Both the position numbers and the translations under genes were made by a program. Of a stretch of 64,000 bases of DNA, positions 27,207-42,216 are shown in pieces. The notes under the pieces were generated by a model. It had not been told where the DNA came from and did no database searches. It worked only from the letters and a program-made list of their open reading frames with translations. The stretch comes from Trichoplax adhaerens. Lineage: Eukaryota > Placozoa > Uniplacotomia > Trichoplacea > Trichoplacidae. Every line of letters begins with the position of its first letter. Position 1 is the first letter of the stretch. The stretch lies in assembly GCF_000150275.1 (NCBI RefSeq), contig NW_002060948.1, forward strand, positions 3,238,512-3,302,511, in the 5' to 3' direction.

Positions 27207-30200
27207 TCTCGATACCAAACAACGATAGGTTGAGCAGCAATAACGACAACAAGGACAAAAAAAATATTCCGTATCAAAATAAGAACAATATAAGCAATCT
27301 ATAAAAGTACACTACTATTTGCCTTTTGTCTGGCTAATTATGAAATCAATAGACTCTGCGTCTTTTAATATTGGTATTGTCCAATTTTTACCTGAATTGT
27401 ATGGACATCTTTTTATTAGCAATCCATAAAAGAGAATGCAATACTTATCTAGTCTACTATTAGACATAGGGGACTACAGTATAAACAAAAATCGTTGAAT
27501 ATTGTGTCATTGATAGGGAAAGCCTTGAAAGACCTTTATTTTAAAAGTCTCTAGACATTGATCATGTATAATACCATGTTCTATGCGTTAATTTAATCTC
27601 TTGTCTATTTAGGATATAAGCTAAGATGATATTGGTAGATAGGAAAATAACAGATGTCCTACCTTGATTCTCTTGTAATGTACACTAAAATGTATTTTTA
27701 GTGACAAAGAATGTCTTATAATGGATTGCAATGGTATTGAAGTAACCTTAATTTACTACATTATTAGTTGACTAATGTAATCAAATAACGTCGTTGCTTT
27801 ACTATAACATTTTAATAATAGGAGGAAAGCAGTGCACTCAGTAATTTTTTTATTTCCGAATGATATACTCAATAGGGTTATACAAGCTTATTAACGAAAT
27901 AGGTTACCATAGGGCTAATTTTATCATTTTCTTTACTATAAATGCTTTCACATCGGCAGGAAAAAATGGATTTATTCTTTATTTGGGAGTACATTGAAAT
28001 GCTTGCTGCTAGTGCCTTACGAAAATTTTCTTCATTCTTTTCGAAGGCTTTAAGAAATGAAAATAAGAGATGTTCAAATTTCCTCTTTTTTAATATTTCG
28101 ACCTTTGCTAAAACCCGATAAACGTATGAATACGTGGTATAAATACGGATATAACATACGGTATATACTATAAAACTACAAAAGTATTTTCGTATCTACC
28201 AGGAATAATTCAATTCCTTATGATGTAAAAGCTACGAATGTCGTGTATGAAATGATTTATCTGGTAACGCTTAGATAATCTTGCCGTTGGATAAGATTAG
28301 CATTATATATAATCTTGCGATTCTCTTCACTCTCTTATTAATAAAAGACTTTAGCAAATGTCAAAGCAATTCCTAGCTCTTAATATAATGTTTTTGACAT
28401 TGCTAATACATACAATACCAAAACCCCTGTCATATGTGATACTATTCCATCTACCAATCATCATTTCCTACGGGCTATCGATACCAGTTACATCGTTGAC
28501 AATATACTTTGCTCGTAAGGGCAATTTAATCCCCTCATGGAATGATATTAGTGCTACTGTACAGTATATAACTTTTCTTCATTCTCCGAAAAGGAAAGCC
28601 TCAAAACACTCTATTTTTTAGCGGTTTCAACAATGTCAATCTTTATAGTATTGCTTCACTAATGCTCATGGCAATGCTATAAACTTATAGGCATTATAAG
28701 TAATAATATCTGCAGTATCATTTCTTATGATATACTAGCAGCTAAAATAGAGTACTGTATATCTAGCTGTACATTGCCAGTAATAAATTGGATTATCTAT
28801 GCTTACTTTGACTGTTTAATTCTTTAAATGAACCGTTTTTTAATAATTTCAGCTAAATTTATGTGACTCAGACTTAATTCTATCATGCATAATTGGTAAA
28901 TTTATTTGATTACAATCATATTCACTTACAGTTAACAGTTTTAATACTGACTTTGTTAATTATCTTAAAGAAGTTTCAATTAGAAAATAGGCTGCATAAG
29001 TTGCCATTTTGTCATTTTACTATTTTAACACAATTCATAATTCAACCCATCATCATAATATTACTAAGCGTACCTTCAACCGTTTTATTCACGATGTAAC
29101 CAGATTGCTTAGAATGGACACCGATATTATAAAATCGATCTCTTGCGGGAATTTTCCTATTATCATGATGTCTTCAAGAATTTCAGCTATTCCTGTACGT
29201 TTACGGCAGTATTCATAAATGTAGATGTTATTATCTATCTCATATTGCCTGTTATGGAATCATGAAGTCATGCCATACATATTAACATAAAATGTTCTCT
29301 TGGCCAAGGTGTTTCTATTCGAGTTCATTTCTTAAATCTTTAATAGAGATGACGTCAATTCAGTAGAACGATGGAATAACTACATTAATTTAGATTGTTG
29401 TGATAACAGAAAAATATTAGGACGATAAATGATTGAATAAGAGCTATACACTGAATCATTATTTTCGATTTTCGTGGAATATCTTGATTAATTAATATCA
29501 TATTCAGTCCACACCCATACCTTTAACTTGGTTATTGCAATCAGTCGTATTAAGTTGATTTACAAACGATGCTCTATCCTCGTATTATTTATTGCCAGTA
29601 TTAAAAGGTAAGAAACATATATATATATAAAATTATCCTCAATACTGTTATCCATTTATAAAGCCCCAGAAGACGGATATGTGGCTTAGCTGAAAATAGG
29701 ACTAAGAGTCAAGGCATTATAAAAATTATTGCATATAAAATATGATCTCTTTCCAACGAAATTAAAATGACCTACAGCCTAAACGATTTAATCAAACTAA
29801 CTCCTCATACTATACTTATTACTAACCACAATTATGACAGAGGTACAGTAAAACATTTTCCATTAAAATCATGAATCTTGTATATAAAATGGTGAAAATA
29901 CTGAAAGCTTTAGAAAATCAATGCAGGAATACCTGATCTAGTATTTCTTTCAATAATTTAATCTATTAAATTAAAATAATAATACTATCGTTAGATACCA
30001 AATTTTAAGGAAAAAGCAAATTATTCCTGCATGTGAGGCAGTTGAGCTTTAAAATAAATGATAAAAATATTACTAACCGAATAACTAAGCAATAAAATAT
30101 TAATATTGATCATAGAAACAGTAGTATTTAAGAGATTTTTACATTCAATTCTTTATTCTATCACGTTCAAACTCACATTGACTTTATTTACTCAGTTTAA

Positions 30201-33200
30201 GTATTTTTGTAAATCCTTAATAGGTTAAGTTAAAATGAAATTGCGACCCGTATTCCTTCAAAATTCCTCATTTTTATATATAGGATGTCGCCGTACTTAT
30301 TAAATTTTATATTTTTATGCACCGGCCTACCTACAGAAAATGATTTATAAAATTTTTTAAACCTTTGCTAAGTGATATCTGGTATTACCCCTATCTTCAT
30401 GACATCTGTAGTTAGATATAAATTCATAGTATCAGAAGATAGCAAATTCAGTGGTTTACTGATTACTTTGCAGTAATAAAAATTGATCTTAGATGCGGGA
30501 AATATTGAAATCGGACAAGTTATAAGATCCTACTTCGTATCTGTAAAGCTACTCTAGTAATGAGGGGTGCATCGAAATCTCATCTTCAGTGTTTAATTAG
30601 TTTATGATTATAATATTATCAATGAAGCCTTGTTTCGTATTGTAATTAACAGAGATTATTAGCGATTCGTCCTTTGCCTAATTAAATCTTTGAACATGTG
30701 TGTATCCAATTAACTGACGGCAAAACAGTCCAATTAAATTAAAATCGATCGCTAGTAGACTTAATAGTGATACAATTATCCAAATTAACGAAAATTCGAT
30801 ACTACCTATACGTTAGAAAGCACTTGCAAATAAAAAGAACTGCTAGATCTCTCATTATCGTTTTGAATTTATTCAAGATAACATATTAATTATCACAAAT
30901 AGTTAATTGTATTTACCGTTAGTTTTAATACGTACCCTATATACAAATTAGCCTCATTAAATTATTCAGTTAAAATGGTAATTGAAAATTCGATTACTCA
31001 ATACTTACTGAAATAAAATAGTTTCTAAATTAGAAATTTAATCTGCAATTTAATCCAACTAAAATAGAATACCCATGTTACATAGTTAAAATCTATGGAA
31101 ATCTGTGGAATTTGTAAATCTTAATCATTTTAGCTAATCAAAGATATGAAACGCATAGCTACCGTTCATTTAGATCAAAATATTTTATTATTTCAGGAAA
31201 GATCCCAATTATTTTGGCATACTTCCTATCTTCATGATGAGAACTAAGTTGTCTGAAGAAAGACTATCTTAACACCTATAAACAGAATCTTATATTGTTG
31301 CAATGCAGTAAATGTACTGGTAATTTTCGCTACAATAGTAATTCACCTTCAGTTGTTTGGCAGCTAATTAAATATTAAGGCTGAGAGTTGCTAACGCATG
31401 TTTTATGAGACTAATTGCTCGGTACTCTATTGATCAAACAGGTATTCCATAATAAGCTACGTTTAAAAGATCAGCTATTTTTATTATAGCGTATATCAGC
31501 TTATATATACACTTGTGAAATCGGAATTGGACAAATTTTCTCATCTCGTTTCGTCATTGATTAGCTTTCAATAACGGTAGGCCTTAATACTCATTCACTC
31601 TTGTACAATTTTATAGATTGATGAAATACTATTTAACAATTATACTATAATATCTTACCACCTTTTCTTTACAAGTCCTTAAATGCAAAAAATTGATTCT
31701 CAGTCATATCAATAAAGTAAGCTAATCAACAGATCGAATTAAGTTCAGCGGCTAGTGAGAGGGTAAAGCTACCAGCTCTTGAATGGAAAAAATAACGCCT
31801 TTAACCCTTATCTGACGGAATAAACTCAGCTAATCAACAAATCAAAATAAAATTTAAGAATTACCGGAGGGCATACGTCGATATGCATACTAATATACGT
31901 CCAACCTATGCAGAGAAATTTTGCAGATCATAAGTGAAAATAAACTTCTAGCATATTTCTTGCTACAATAGTTGATATATGAAGTTAAGAAATGCAAGGT
32001 CTCATGATTCAATGCTAGTAAACTGCATTGAATGATAAAGAAGTACATAGATTATTAAGTAATTTACCTTTGGCTAGACTTTAAACGTAAGAATACCACT
32101 TTCAATCAGCAGTTTAATCAGGAATATAGATTAGTACGTATTAATAGCAAACAAATAATACAATTACCATATCTCATACTTATCTTGTTAACAATTAAGC
32201 GGTACAGCTTGCTATAGTACCCTATTTCTACCTACTTTGGAGTACAATTTTGATCAAACTATCAATGACTAATGCTTAGATCTGCTGGGGATCAGGTACC
32301 GAACTGAATTAACGGAACATGATCGCTTTAATTTCAATTGAACAAACGTTCACTTAATTATTAGTAATAGTAGATTAATGTTACTATGACTAATTTGTAT
32401 AATTGAATACATGATATGACGATTTGATCGATTCGCTGGCGAAATAGTAATGTCGTTTTGTATTTAATTCAAGAGTAAAAGCATACCAGAAAGAGAGGCT
32501 TAGTAATGCAACGAACAGCGATACATTTTATCAACAATGTAATAATAGAAAGCTTTCAATGACGATCGTATGATAAGGTGGGGGTAATGCAGGTGCTGCT
32601 TACAGTGTGACAAAAACTGCAAGTATAGAAATAAAATTGCGCCCTTCTACCTCTCTGAATACTGTAATAGAAGGAAATTTAGCTGCTAGTCGATAATTGA
32701 GCCAAAATTGAGAAATTTTAAAAGAAAAGATCAGTTTTTCTAGCTTCGATAACAGTACCAGATTATCAACGGAAGTTGATACTGGAAAAGGCTACGATTA
32801 TCTTTTATTTATTCATGTATTCTATAGTAACTATAGTTAAGTAAAAATCCCTGGCATAATATTTCGTAACATATAATAATTTATTTGTAGTATCATGATG
32901 AATTAAGGCTAAAGCAAGTGCATACAGGGGATTGCATTATTTTAATAGTAGAATTAACAGATGTACTACATATACGACACAAAAAAAATGATGAAGAGGT
33001 AATTATATTATCGGAAATGAACTAATACCATCTGGATCGTTAGGATCTAGAGAAAAGATTTGAAGGGATCAAAAACAATAGATACTAGTCCATTAATTCA
33101 ATGTAAGTTCATTTCTAGAGAAATTTGTTTATTTAATGAAATTCTCTATCTTGAGCGTTATGAATTATAGATAGAAAATATTTGCCTAGGGATACATTAA

Positions 33201-36200
33201 AAATAAATGCTGTGTAACACAGTGTCACAATTTCACTTCTGCGACAAGGTAACGTACAGTAAAAGTCTATAAGTAGCTACTGACTTAAACGCCCTTTTAC
33301 TTAACGTTAAACACACACAGCAAAAGACTGTAAAGATGAAGCTTTTATTAGCAAAGATACACCTACAACTTTTTACCACCCTCTCAACTCAAATGTTCCC
33401 GTTGATATAGGAACCGTCTAATTTGTAAACAACAACAGTATTATTATTATACCTTACTAGGAGAATCATCTCGAGCTAAGATGCTCCTTACATAGCTTTT
33501 CTATCAGTAAATATTTTGAATCTCTTACTCATACTCAATCTTAATCTAAGCTCGTAGATTGTCTAATTCAACTATCATCAACTAGAACTTGAATCATCCT
33601 ACTGCTATCTATCACACAATAACAATCAATATCAAATATGTAATGAACTATTACAAACAACATCCACGTTAAGGCATTACTTATCTTACCTAGCACTACA
33701 AATATGGATATTTTCCATACTAGCTACTACTGTACTTATTAAACTATCCTAATGACAAGGCAACACCGTAACATGCAGCTAAAGCTACTCATAACAATAT
33801 TGCAGTTTGTTTTATTTTCGATCTGGAAGTACTACGCAATAGAAACAATACTGTAAGCTTAATTTCATACTAAATGCAGGATAATAAATTATTTGAGGCT
33901 CAATAATAGCTTAATTTCATCTTTGAACAGATACAGAATGCAATAAAAAAGCATACAGTTTTTATAGATTTTATGAACTAGGAATTGGACCCTCATTCAA
34001 TTTGAGGATATAGGAAAACCGTTGCGTTTTACATTTTACTATCAACTGACGTAAGGAATCAGTGTTTTCTTTCTTTTACGTAATAATAAAAAATTGTGAT
34101 CACAAATTAGCCATACAAATTTATGATCATATATGAATTAATATATTACTAATAATGTAATAATTGTAAGTTTTTGATCAGTGTGTGTGATGCTTATTAA
34201 TTAAAAGAATATGTTCCTAGAATGCGTTATATTAGGGGCAGATAATGGATCGAAACTGTTATCATGGCTGCTTATTCTTATCTATATTGATATATAATTT
34301 CATTTCTAAAGGAAGTGATCAGAAAAAGTTAAGTAAATAATTTCGGTACAATCGTATTTAGCATTTACTAACTGGGATATCGATCATATGAGATGCATAT
34401 CCTACATAAATTACGATATTCTGACACAAAACGGAAAAGAAAGGTTGATTTTTATCATCAAATTCAGTAGAATAATATTAGCTACTTCACATGATAAGAG
34501 ATATTGTTGAAGTGTCAGACTTACATTGAATAAAATTAGTTTGATAGCATAATTTCATACACGTATCAGATAGAGGCTTCACCTAATTACGATTATTGCA
34601 GTGGTTTATTATTATATTTTAATTATACTACTTCTGGCCTGATAGCTGATAGGCTTAACAACGTTGAAGTGTTCATATATTATGTAAGTAAGTACTTCCG
34701 TTTGCAATTTAATTTTTCTCGTCACTTCCACATTTTTATGGTATAAAAGGATATTGTTGATCAATTTGATCTTTAAATATTGACAGTATAACCATACAAT
34801 TTCTTATTCGAGCTATTAAGGGGTCAAAGTACAAATTGTTCAATCCTAGTTTGCAATTAAGAACTTTTTATTTATATTTTCGAGTGACGACCAATCAGAT
34901 CGACATGGCAACCAAATAAAAGTATGAGTAAATAAAATTGCACAGCAAATTATCAATTTGCAGAGATTATGGAAAATTCAGTAGGGTCAATTTCAATATT
35001 CAATTTCTGGTTAATGCTAATAACTTGTAAACTGACATAAATATAAGACGGTAGCTAAACTCTTAGAGTACCGGTTATAGTGTACATCTTTAAATAGATA
35101 AACATCATTTTTATTAAATACCCTACTATTAGAGTATTTGTAGTGAATCCCAATTTCGTAGATACTGACCGTAAAAGTCAACTAGTTAGTAGTTACGGTA
35201 TTAATTGATTTGTTATTTTATTCCACCACCGAAAGATCTTATACTGCCTTATTTTCATTTATGGAGGAGTATTCTTTTGTTCAGGGTTTATCTGATTTCA
35301 TTGATGCCAAGAATATTCTGCATTTCGAATTCAAAATTTAATTATTGCACAGTACAGTTATTAAGGACGCAAGATCAATCAAACATGAGCGAATATATGC
35401 ATAAGCATTGAAGAGAAACGTCGGATCTACTTTCAATATTTGTAAAAGGTATGCCATTATTGTACAATTTAAAGATTTAATATATTTTGTAAATTAAGAT
35501 CAACAAGATTATTTATTAAACTTTAAGACTATTTATGATTAATGTAATACGATTGTATTAAATTAATAGACAGGATCTACTACTTTAAGTTTTTCCAAGA
35601 ATATCGACTAAATAAAATATTTACTGAAAGCATTGTTAATTTCGCCTTCATTTTGCAATCGTATCTTACAATCTTCGAGTGTGACTGTATTGATTGAATA
35701 CATTGACGGGTACACATAATACAAATGTTAAAAACCATATTCTAACAACTCGATTCATCAGGTCCTAAACTGATATGGTACTCAAGTTATTTCTGTACGC
35801 AATAAATTAAGCATCCAATAGATATGGTAGATATGTTACGCAAAATTCTTATTTATGAGAGTGCTAAAAATAACAGTATCACTTATCCGTATATTTTAGC
35901 GTCAATAATTGTTAATTATGAATCAATTTTGCTTGTTATAAATGGTTTATTTCAAATTATCGATATTTTCTAGCTCCTCACATTTGACATAACCATTAGC
36001 TGAGTAACCGTACATTCAGCCACATTAATTATATTTTATTATGCACTATATTCATATCGTTAATACAATTAGCATAATATATATAATTTAATCTAGAATA
36101 GCGCTAAATCGCGAGTAGTGTTTCTTTATGACTGCTATTTTCAGTACTAATGTGAAAATTATCGTTATCATAAACCAATATCTATCTCCAAATCTAAAGC

Positions 36201-39200
36201 AATGTTTATAATTCTATTTTTCAATTCTGGTAATGAGATAAGATCCTCTCCCGCCTCTCTAATGGCATAATGCACTATACGTACATGTACTTAATTATAA
36301 TGATCATTTAAATCGAACAATGCTTTTACATGATATTTTGATAGCCTTGATCTCACAGCCTAATAATACTTCCTTAATGAAAGATAGCTCGAAACTCTGT
36401 ACAAATAGAACATTGCACCGTCAAAGTGGGGACAATAAGTCTTGATATACAGTTATATAATTGCTGATAGAGATAATGTTACTATCGTTAGCATTACTAA
36501 TATAAAAAGTTATTAATTTATAGGAAAAATTACAGTGATTACTTTAAAAATTATTATTTCAACTTCTGAAAGGAGTTAAAATTATCTTGATATATCGTCA
36601 AATAAACATTATTCCAAATTTCTCATGCTTATAAAAATAATTTTTTCTGCTGACGTATTCTGAGATATGAAATGTGGGATTAGAGTGTTGTAATATTCCT
36701 ATTTTAGTATTGAGTAGTTTTATCTAGATATCTTTTACAGATCATATAGTAGGTAATGAAATTGAATTGAATACAGTTTAGTAAGGTAAGAAGTAGTTGA
36801 ATGAAGACCATGAGAGTCAGCTGCGTGATGACAGATGCATTAACGAGTATTACGGAATAGTTACTATAGTAACGCAAGATTAGAATAGCGCCATATATTT
36901 ATCTAATATTACAAAACAGAAATTAAATTTTTCCCTAAAAATCTGAACATCTTTATAAAACAATCGTTTCAATTCACAATACATGACCATATTAATGATT
37001 GCAGTCTATCTGTTATAAATTTATTAGAATAATTCATCTTTTATTAAATTTGAAAAGAAGCCTTTTCCTTTAGGATACCTACAATACTGTCTTTTACATT
37101 AATTATTGATTATATCAGTATCTACACTAAATTGTTGATATAGAGTAAGCCATTATTACCCAGTTTATACCATATAGCATAATATTTAAGCTATTCCCAA
37201 GCTATCAAAGTACACCGCATAATAATTTGCTATGAAAATCAATATTCTAATTAACCTATAGAATTACCAACTAGGTAATTCAATTGCACCAATAACTATT
37301 ATAGAGTCTTTTCATGTCATTTCTGTATAGGTTATGATTATTTTCCCGTTTAAGAAATCAGTAATTGAGAATGAAAGATCACAATATGCCCAAAGTGCTA
37401 AGCATTTATTATGATCAAGGATAGTAGACTGAAATTTTTTGTTTAACGACTATGGATGAGAAAATTTTCTATAAGCTATTTTCTTTTATAGTCAAATTGA
37501 ATACACCGGATTATTTGTTAAAATGTGATGAAATGATTGAACATTTCTATATCGTTACCAGTATCTGAATAAATATAAAGAGAATTTCAGTAGTTACAAA
37601 CAATAGATCAGCAAGTATGTTCTTTAGGCACATCTTACTCTATTTCATTATTGAGTAACGATCATAATACGATCATCTCTTGATGTACTTATACCGTATC
37701 TGCAAATTTATTTTATCAGCTATCATATTTCAAATGTTTTATAGATGCAGATTAAAACATTATGTAAGCACACGTAGCATGATAAATAAAGGCATTTCTC
37801 CCTATCTGATTAAATCTGTTACTCTTGTGCGCAGTACGCGCATGCATGCACTTATATCTTGTATACAATTATGTGCATTTTTATTTGTAGTGCAGTACCT
37901 GTTATCTAACTGCTATTTTACTTAAAATGTATATGTAGTACTTATTATATACTTGAATAATTAGATAGTGTGCAGTTAGGAATATGGTGTTAGTAGTAAG
38001 ATCAACGTAATAACTAAGACAGTAATTTCTGCGTTTACAAAATGTGCATTTACATATTGTGTAATCAATTATTGTCATCGAGCCATTATATTTAGTTTAT
38101 AAGAAAAGGATTCTATTCGAATTTATCAATTGGATCAATTTCACTTAGTATAAAAAGGAATGTTATTGGTATTTCATAGCCAGCATTCATCAACTCGTGC
38201 ATTCTAAATGCAAGACAGTATTTTACGTGCCAGTTACAGTAAATAAATCACCTCAAAAACCCTTTCATGAGAATAAAACGCAAATATATGAGTGAATGGG
38301 CTGGCTAGATTTTGATGGAAGTGAACATTTTATTTTATTTACTGGTAAGTTAAATGGGTGAAAAATGATGAATATCGTATTTTTATCGATAAAATTTTAA
38401 TCTTCAATAAATTAGTATGTTATTATTAGTAAATTTTATCCTTTTATTTTTAACACCAGCAGCGGGCGTAGATAATAATGAAAACTATGATAGCAATTAA
38501 TCTGAAAACTTATATCTATATAGATTGCTGTAGTTTTTTTACCCACAAAAATATTAAGATTTGGATTCGTATAATTTACTTTTAAACTTGTGCAATCCAT
38601 TCTTTAGTTGGTGACATTAATCCTGTTACCGCATTATTTAAAATAGACTTAATATACTCCATCCGAACACGTACAAGTACATTATCGATCTAAAGCTAAA
38701 GTGATGTTTCTAATTCTTATCTTATATTTATAGCTTGTTTGCATCCTGATTAGTAAGTCAATTTCTTTCTAAATTAAATGTCTCTCAAAATCGATAGAAA
38801 GAGACCATAGTATTTTAATAAATAATTGTGATAACTAATGGTATATACTAAAAGTCTTAGCAATAATATTATAAGTGAAGAATTAATTTCAATACAGCAG
38901 TTAATATTTCATGACGATTTATGGTGGTAAATCTCAAAATTGCTAATTTATTAATCAACATTACAAATTCTATTTTTAATTGTTATCATTTGCATATAGT
39001 TTTGCTTTTTAGGTAAGATTTCATAGTTATCTCTTACTCTCGGAGATACGTGTCTTGCAAGTCCACCATTCCATTTTATTCATTTCTACTATCATATTCA
39101 TTAGAATTAATATAAATAATTGATGTATCATAATGCTTTCATTTCACTCCGTAAGATAATGTGACGTATGGAATAATCTCCGAAATTAATTTATTATTTA

Positions 39201-39533
39201 TAAATATTGTCTAGTTAATAATGAACGGTGTAGGCTTGGTTAGATATAATCCTACTGCTCAATTTATAATATTAACTAATGTCAAGTCTATTTTAATGTA
39301 GGAAAAATATAATAAAGAAAATACCAATGGCCATATGCATTGCTAGCTCATATGAAATGGCAATTAATCTAAAGGAATCAATGTGATGAAAATTTATTTT
39401 GACGGTTTATCAATTATTGCAGTATCCCAAATCTTCTTTTGTAAACGTTACAAGATTACATCAAGCTTTAACTACGTAGTGGATAGTTAAAATTTTTCGA
39501 GAACGACCGAGGAAACACGAAATAACGACCGTC
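27204..39533. other. 12-kb gene-poor AT-rich stretch
   Basis: No gene can be supported. Frames are short, rich in Ile/Leu/Asn/Tyr and lack recognisable motifs, apart from the possible receptor remnant near 28355. It contains a small perfect hairpin (CACTAAAA/TTTTAGTG near 27686-27703) and a short TA run near 29618. The GTAC-palindrome clusters seen elsewhere are absent. Confidence 0.5.
28355..28621 (+). pseudogene. Possible GPCR TM6-TM7 exon or remnant
   Basis: An open frame follows an acceptor-like TTTAG and runs 88 codons to a stop. It has two hydrophobic segments: LNIMFLTLLIHTIPKPLSYV, then IIISYGLSIPVTSLTIYFAR followed by KGNLI. The second resembles the end of a receptor TM7, where NPxxIY would fall at SLTIY. 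No TM1-TM5 exon was found upstream. About 500 bases downstream (28893-29096) a second hydrophobic frame contains PIIIILLSVPST, loosely similar. Hydrophobic frames arise by chance in AT-rich DNA, so this is weak. Confidence 0.2.
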
Positions 39534-41937
39534 ATGGAAGGCAATTATAGTTGCACCAATCTTACTATAATTCAAAATGATTATCGCCTAGTTTATGGTA
39601 TCATCTTAATATCAGCGACTGTATTTGGCTTACTCGGCAATATCGTTTTATTATATATTATATCAACATTAAAAAGAAGAATCTCAACCGATATCTTTAT
39701 CGTTGGAATAGCAATTTTCGGTTTACTTTGTATACCTTTACATGTTATTTCGATTTTTGTTTACTTTTCACACGATTGCAGGTACTACTTAAGAAGTGGA
39801 ACATTCACATGTAACTTTTATGGTTGGTTATTAACGATGATTTCCAGCAATGAGGTTATCCTCGTAGTTTTAATAAGTTTAGATCAATACATAGCCATTG
39901 TACATCCCTTTGTATACCGAAACTTCGTGACGAATACAACCACTTTTATCGCATTTATCACGACATGTATCATATCGGCACTCCACTCGTCTTATCCATT
40001 ATTAACACAAATTCACATGGTATCTATTTCGCCATATTACTCGTTTTGTCATTTCGATTATAAGAGTAAACTACCTAAAGCTACTGGCTATACCATATTT
40101 CTATTCTCGCTTGGCATGGTACTGTGTATTGTTAACGTTTTTTGTACTATATCCATATTGCGAACATTATGTCGAATTGCTAAACGACGGCATCAAATTA
40201 ATCCATGCTGCCAAACTGGTCCTCGAGCTGAAATTAAATCAGATTACAATGGACTCATAGCTAACTTACTGAAACGCAATCGTTTAGCTCGTCGATCGGA
40301 AGAACTTGCTTTTGCTAAAGCATCAATCCTCCTATTTATATTGTGTTTCTCTTCTTGGTTAGCATTTTCGGTAAGACAAGTAATGCGAGTAAGAACCTAC
40401 TAGCAAACTGATTAATCCATTAACGTTGTTATAGACGATATTATCTCATATTCTATTAGTAACTGGATAGAACGCAATTGCTTTATTAAGTTAGTTTGAT
40501 ATAAGATCTAACGATTGAATCATAAAGTATTCAAAATTATCACCAAATTATTTATTATGGGGATATTATTATTTTAATTACTGTCTATCCAATAATACGA
40601 TATAGTATTTGGACAATGTGTAGCCTAGAATTCCTTTCTGGTTCATGGCGACTAGACATATGATAATTAGTGTGGATAGGCGCTAATAGATGGAAATGAT
40701 TTGGTTGTTACTATTACTAAAATTGGAATAACTTTATTTTCTCTGTCTATGATGTTTTAAAACTTTTATAGGTTGTGGCAATCGCAGGTTTAATCTACCA
40801 CAAGACTATTTATAATGCCGAACTAGCGGTTATAATAGTTATGTCGTTGATTCCAATCATTGTTCCTTATGTATGCATATATACTGTATTACCATATCGG
40901 CGACAGCTAGTACGAATTTGGAGAAATATCCGATCATATAATCGAACTCGTCGGATGACATTTACCAACAGACGAAGTAAGTATAAGAATATCGAAAAAT
41001 AGTATCGGAAATAATGATTATCTTATCCAAATTGAGACAATTAAATACTATTCCGAATCATAATGCAATATCATAAATGTATATAATCTTCAATGATCAA
41101 GTTTAAATTTGAGTAATTTTAAGTTTCAATATCTGCTACATATTTTTCAGTGAATAACGGTAATTGTTTTAGTTAGAATTCTGCCAAGCACGTTCGAGTA
41201 AATGTACTGCTATCTCATATGGACAATCTACAGTCTACATTTCGACAGATTCTCTCTTTACTGAGCTAGTGGAATGACGCTATGTTTCAGTTGAAAGATA
41301 TAATACAATTTATTTAAGTTAATAAAGTATTTACAGTTAACGGTCATCTTAATTCATGACAGTAAGTATAATTGATAAAGATGGGTAACCTAAATTTATT
41401 GCCTAATTTGTGTCGATACCATTTTTATCTTTCTTGATAAGGAAGCAAAATTAGAGTATCGAATAATAATATCATAACAGGCTTGAAGGATGGCTTAATG
41501 TTCATACTTGCTTATCCATCCCAATTTAACTATAGACGTAATCTAATCTAATTATAATACATAAAATAATCGTAGCTTAAAGCACGCATCAAGCTATTTT
41601 TTGAATTAATTATCTCCAACTGTTTTGACTGATTCAATATCTTTGTTATTTTAACAATAAAATCTAGTTAATTTCTTGATAGGTTACCCTTAGAAGTGTT
41701 ATAACATGGATTATGCAAAATACCAAAGCATTTTATTGATTTCATTTTCTTCCTTTTTTATTCTATCTAGCAACAACAGTGTCTTCGTTAAGTACAACCA
41801 CATCTGCAATTTCAAGCAGTCCAAGTCGATTCGAGTTAAGATTAACCAGTAGTATTTATCGTAAACCATCGAGGATTACGTGTAGATCTACCTCTAGCCG
41901 ACATTTAAATCTAAAGACTTTCACATCTGAGTCATAA
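39534..41937 (+). CDS. Class A-like seven-transmembrane receptor, atypical motifs
   Basis: A rhodopsin-family GPCR, ligand unknown. Exons: 39534-40370, 40772-40976, 41771-41937, all in phase, giving about 402 residues. The short N-terminus has N-glycosylation sites (NYS, NLT). TM1 carries GLLGNIVLLY. A cysteine before TM3 (TFTCNFYGW) and one in loop 2 (YSFCHFDY) could form the usual disulphide. TM3 ends LDQYIAIVHP (DRY replaced by DQY). TM6 has LFILCFSSWLAF without the CWxP proline, TM7 has IIVPYVCIY where NPxxY is expected, and TM2 lacks the usual LAxAD aspartate. The C-tail after the last splice is Ser/Thr-rich, fitting kinase and arrestin control. Reading on past 40976 would stop early at 41002; the strong GTAAGT donor argues for splicing. 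Confidence 0.85.
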
Positions 41938-42210
41938 ATGTATCATTTTACCATGTAAATGAATCAATTAAAATTTTCTTGATTTTTATATGTTAGTCAG
42001 ATTGATAAAGACGTCGTCGGTATGATCCAAATTGGATTATTGAGTTGAAAAAATATTTTGCTAGATGATTAAAAATTTATGGAATAATTATTATAATGGT
42101 GATATTGAATCTTTATCTACGTCCAAATTCAGATTTTATTTCGTTTTTTTTCATGAAATATTCATACAACAGCTTGTTTATCCCCAAATGTAGAAGATAA
42201 TTCTCAAATA

Positions 42211-42216
42211 AATAAA
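42211..42216 (+). terminator. Candidate poly(A) signal of the GPCR gene
   Basis: AATAAA in an A-rich context, 274 bases after the receptor stop codon. Confidence 0.35.

Noticed and set aside
36800-38000. Hydrophobic frames (for example 37680-37925) as possible membrane-protein exons
   Set aside because: They lack splice logic and motifs; Ile/Leu/Tyr-rich frames are expected in such AT-rich sequence.
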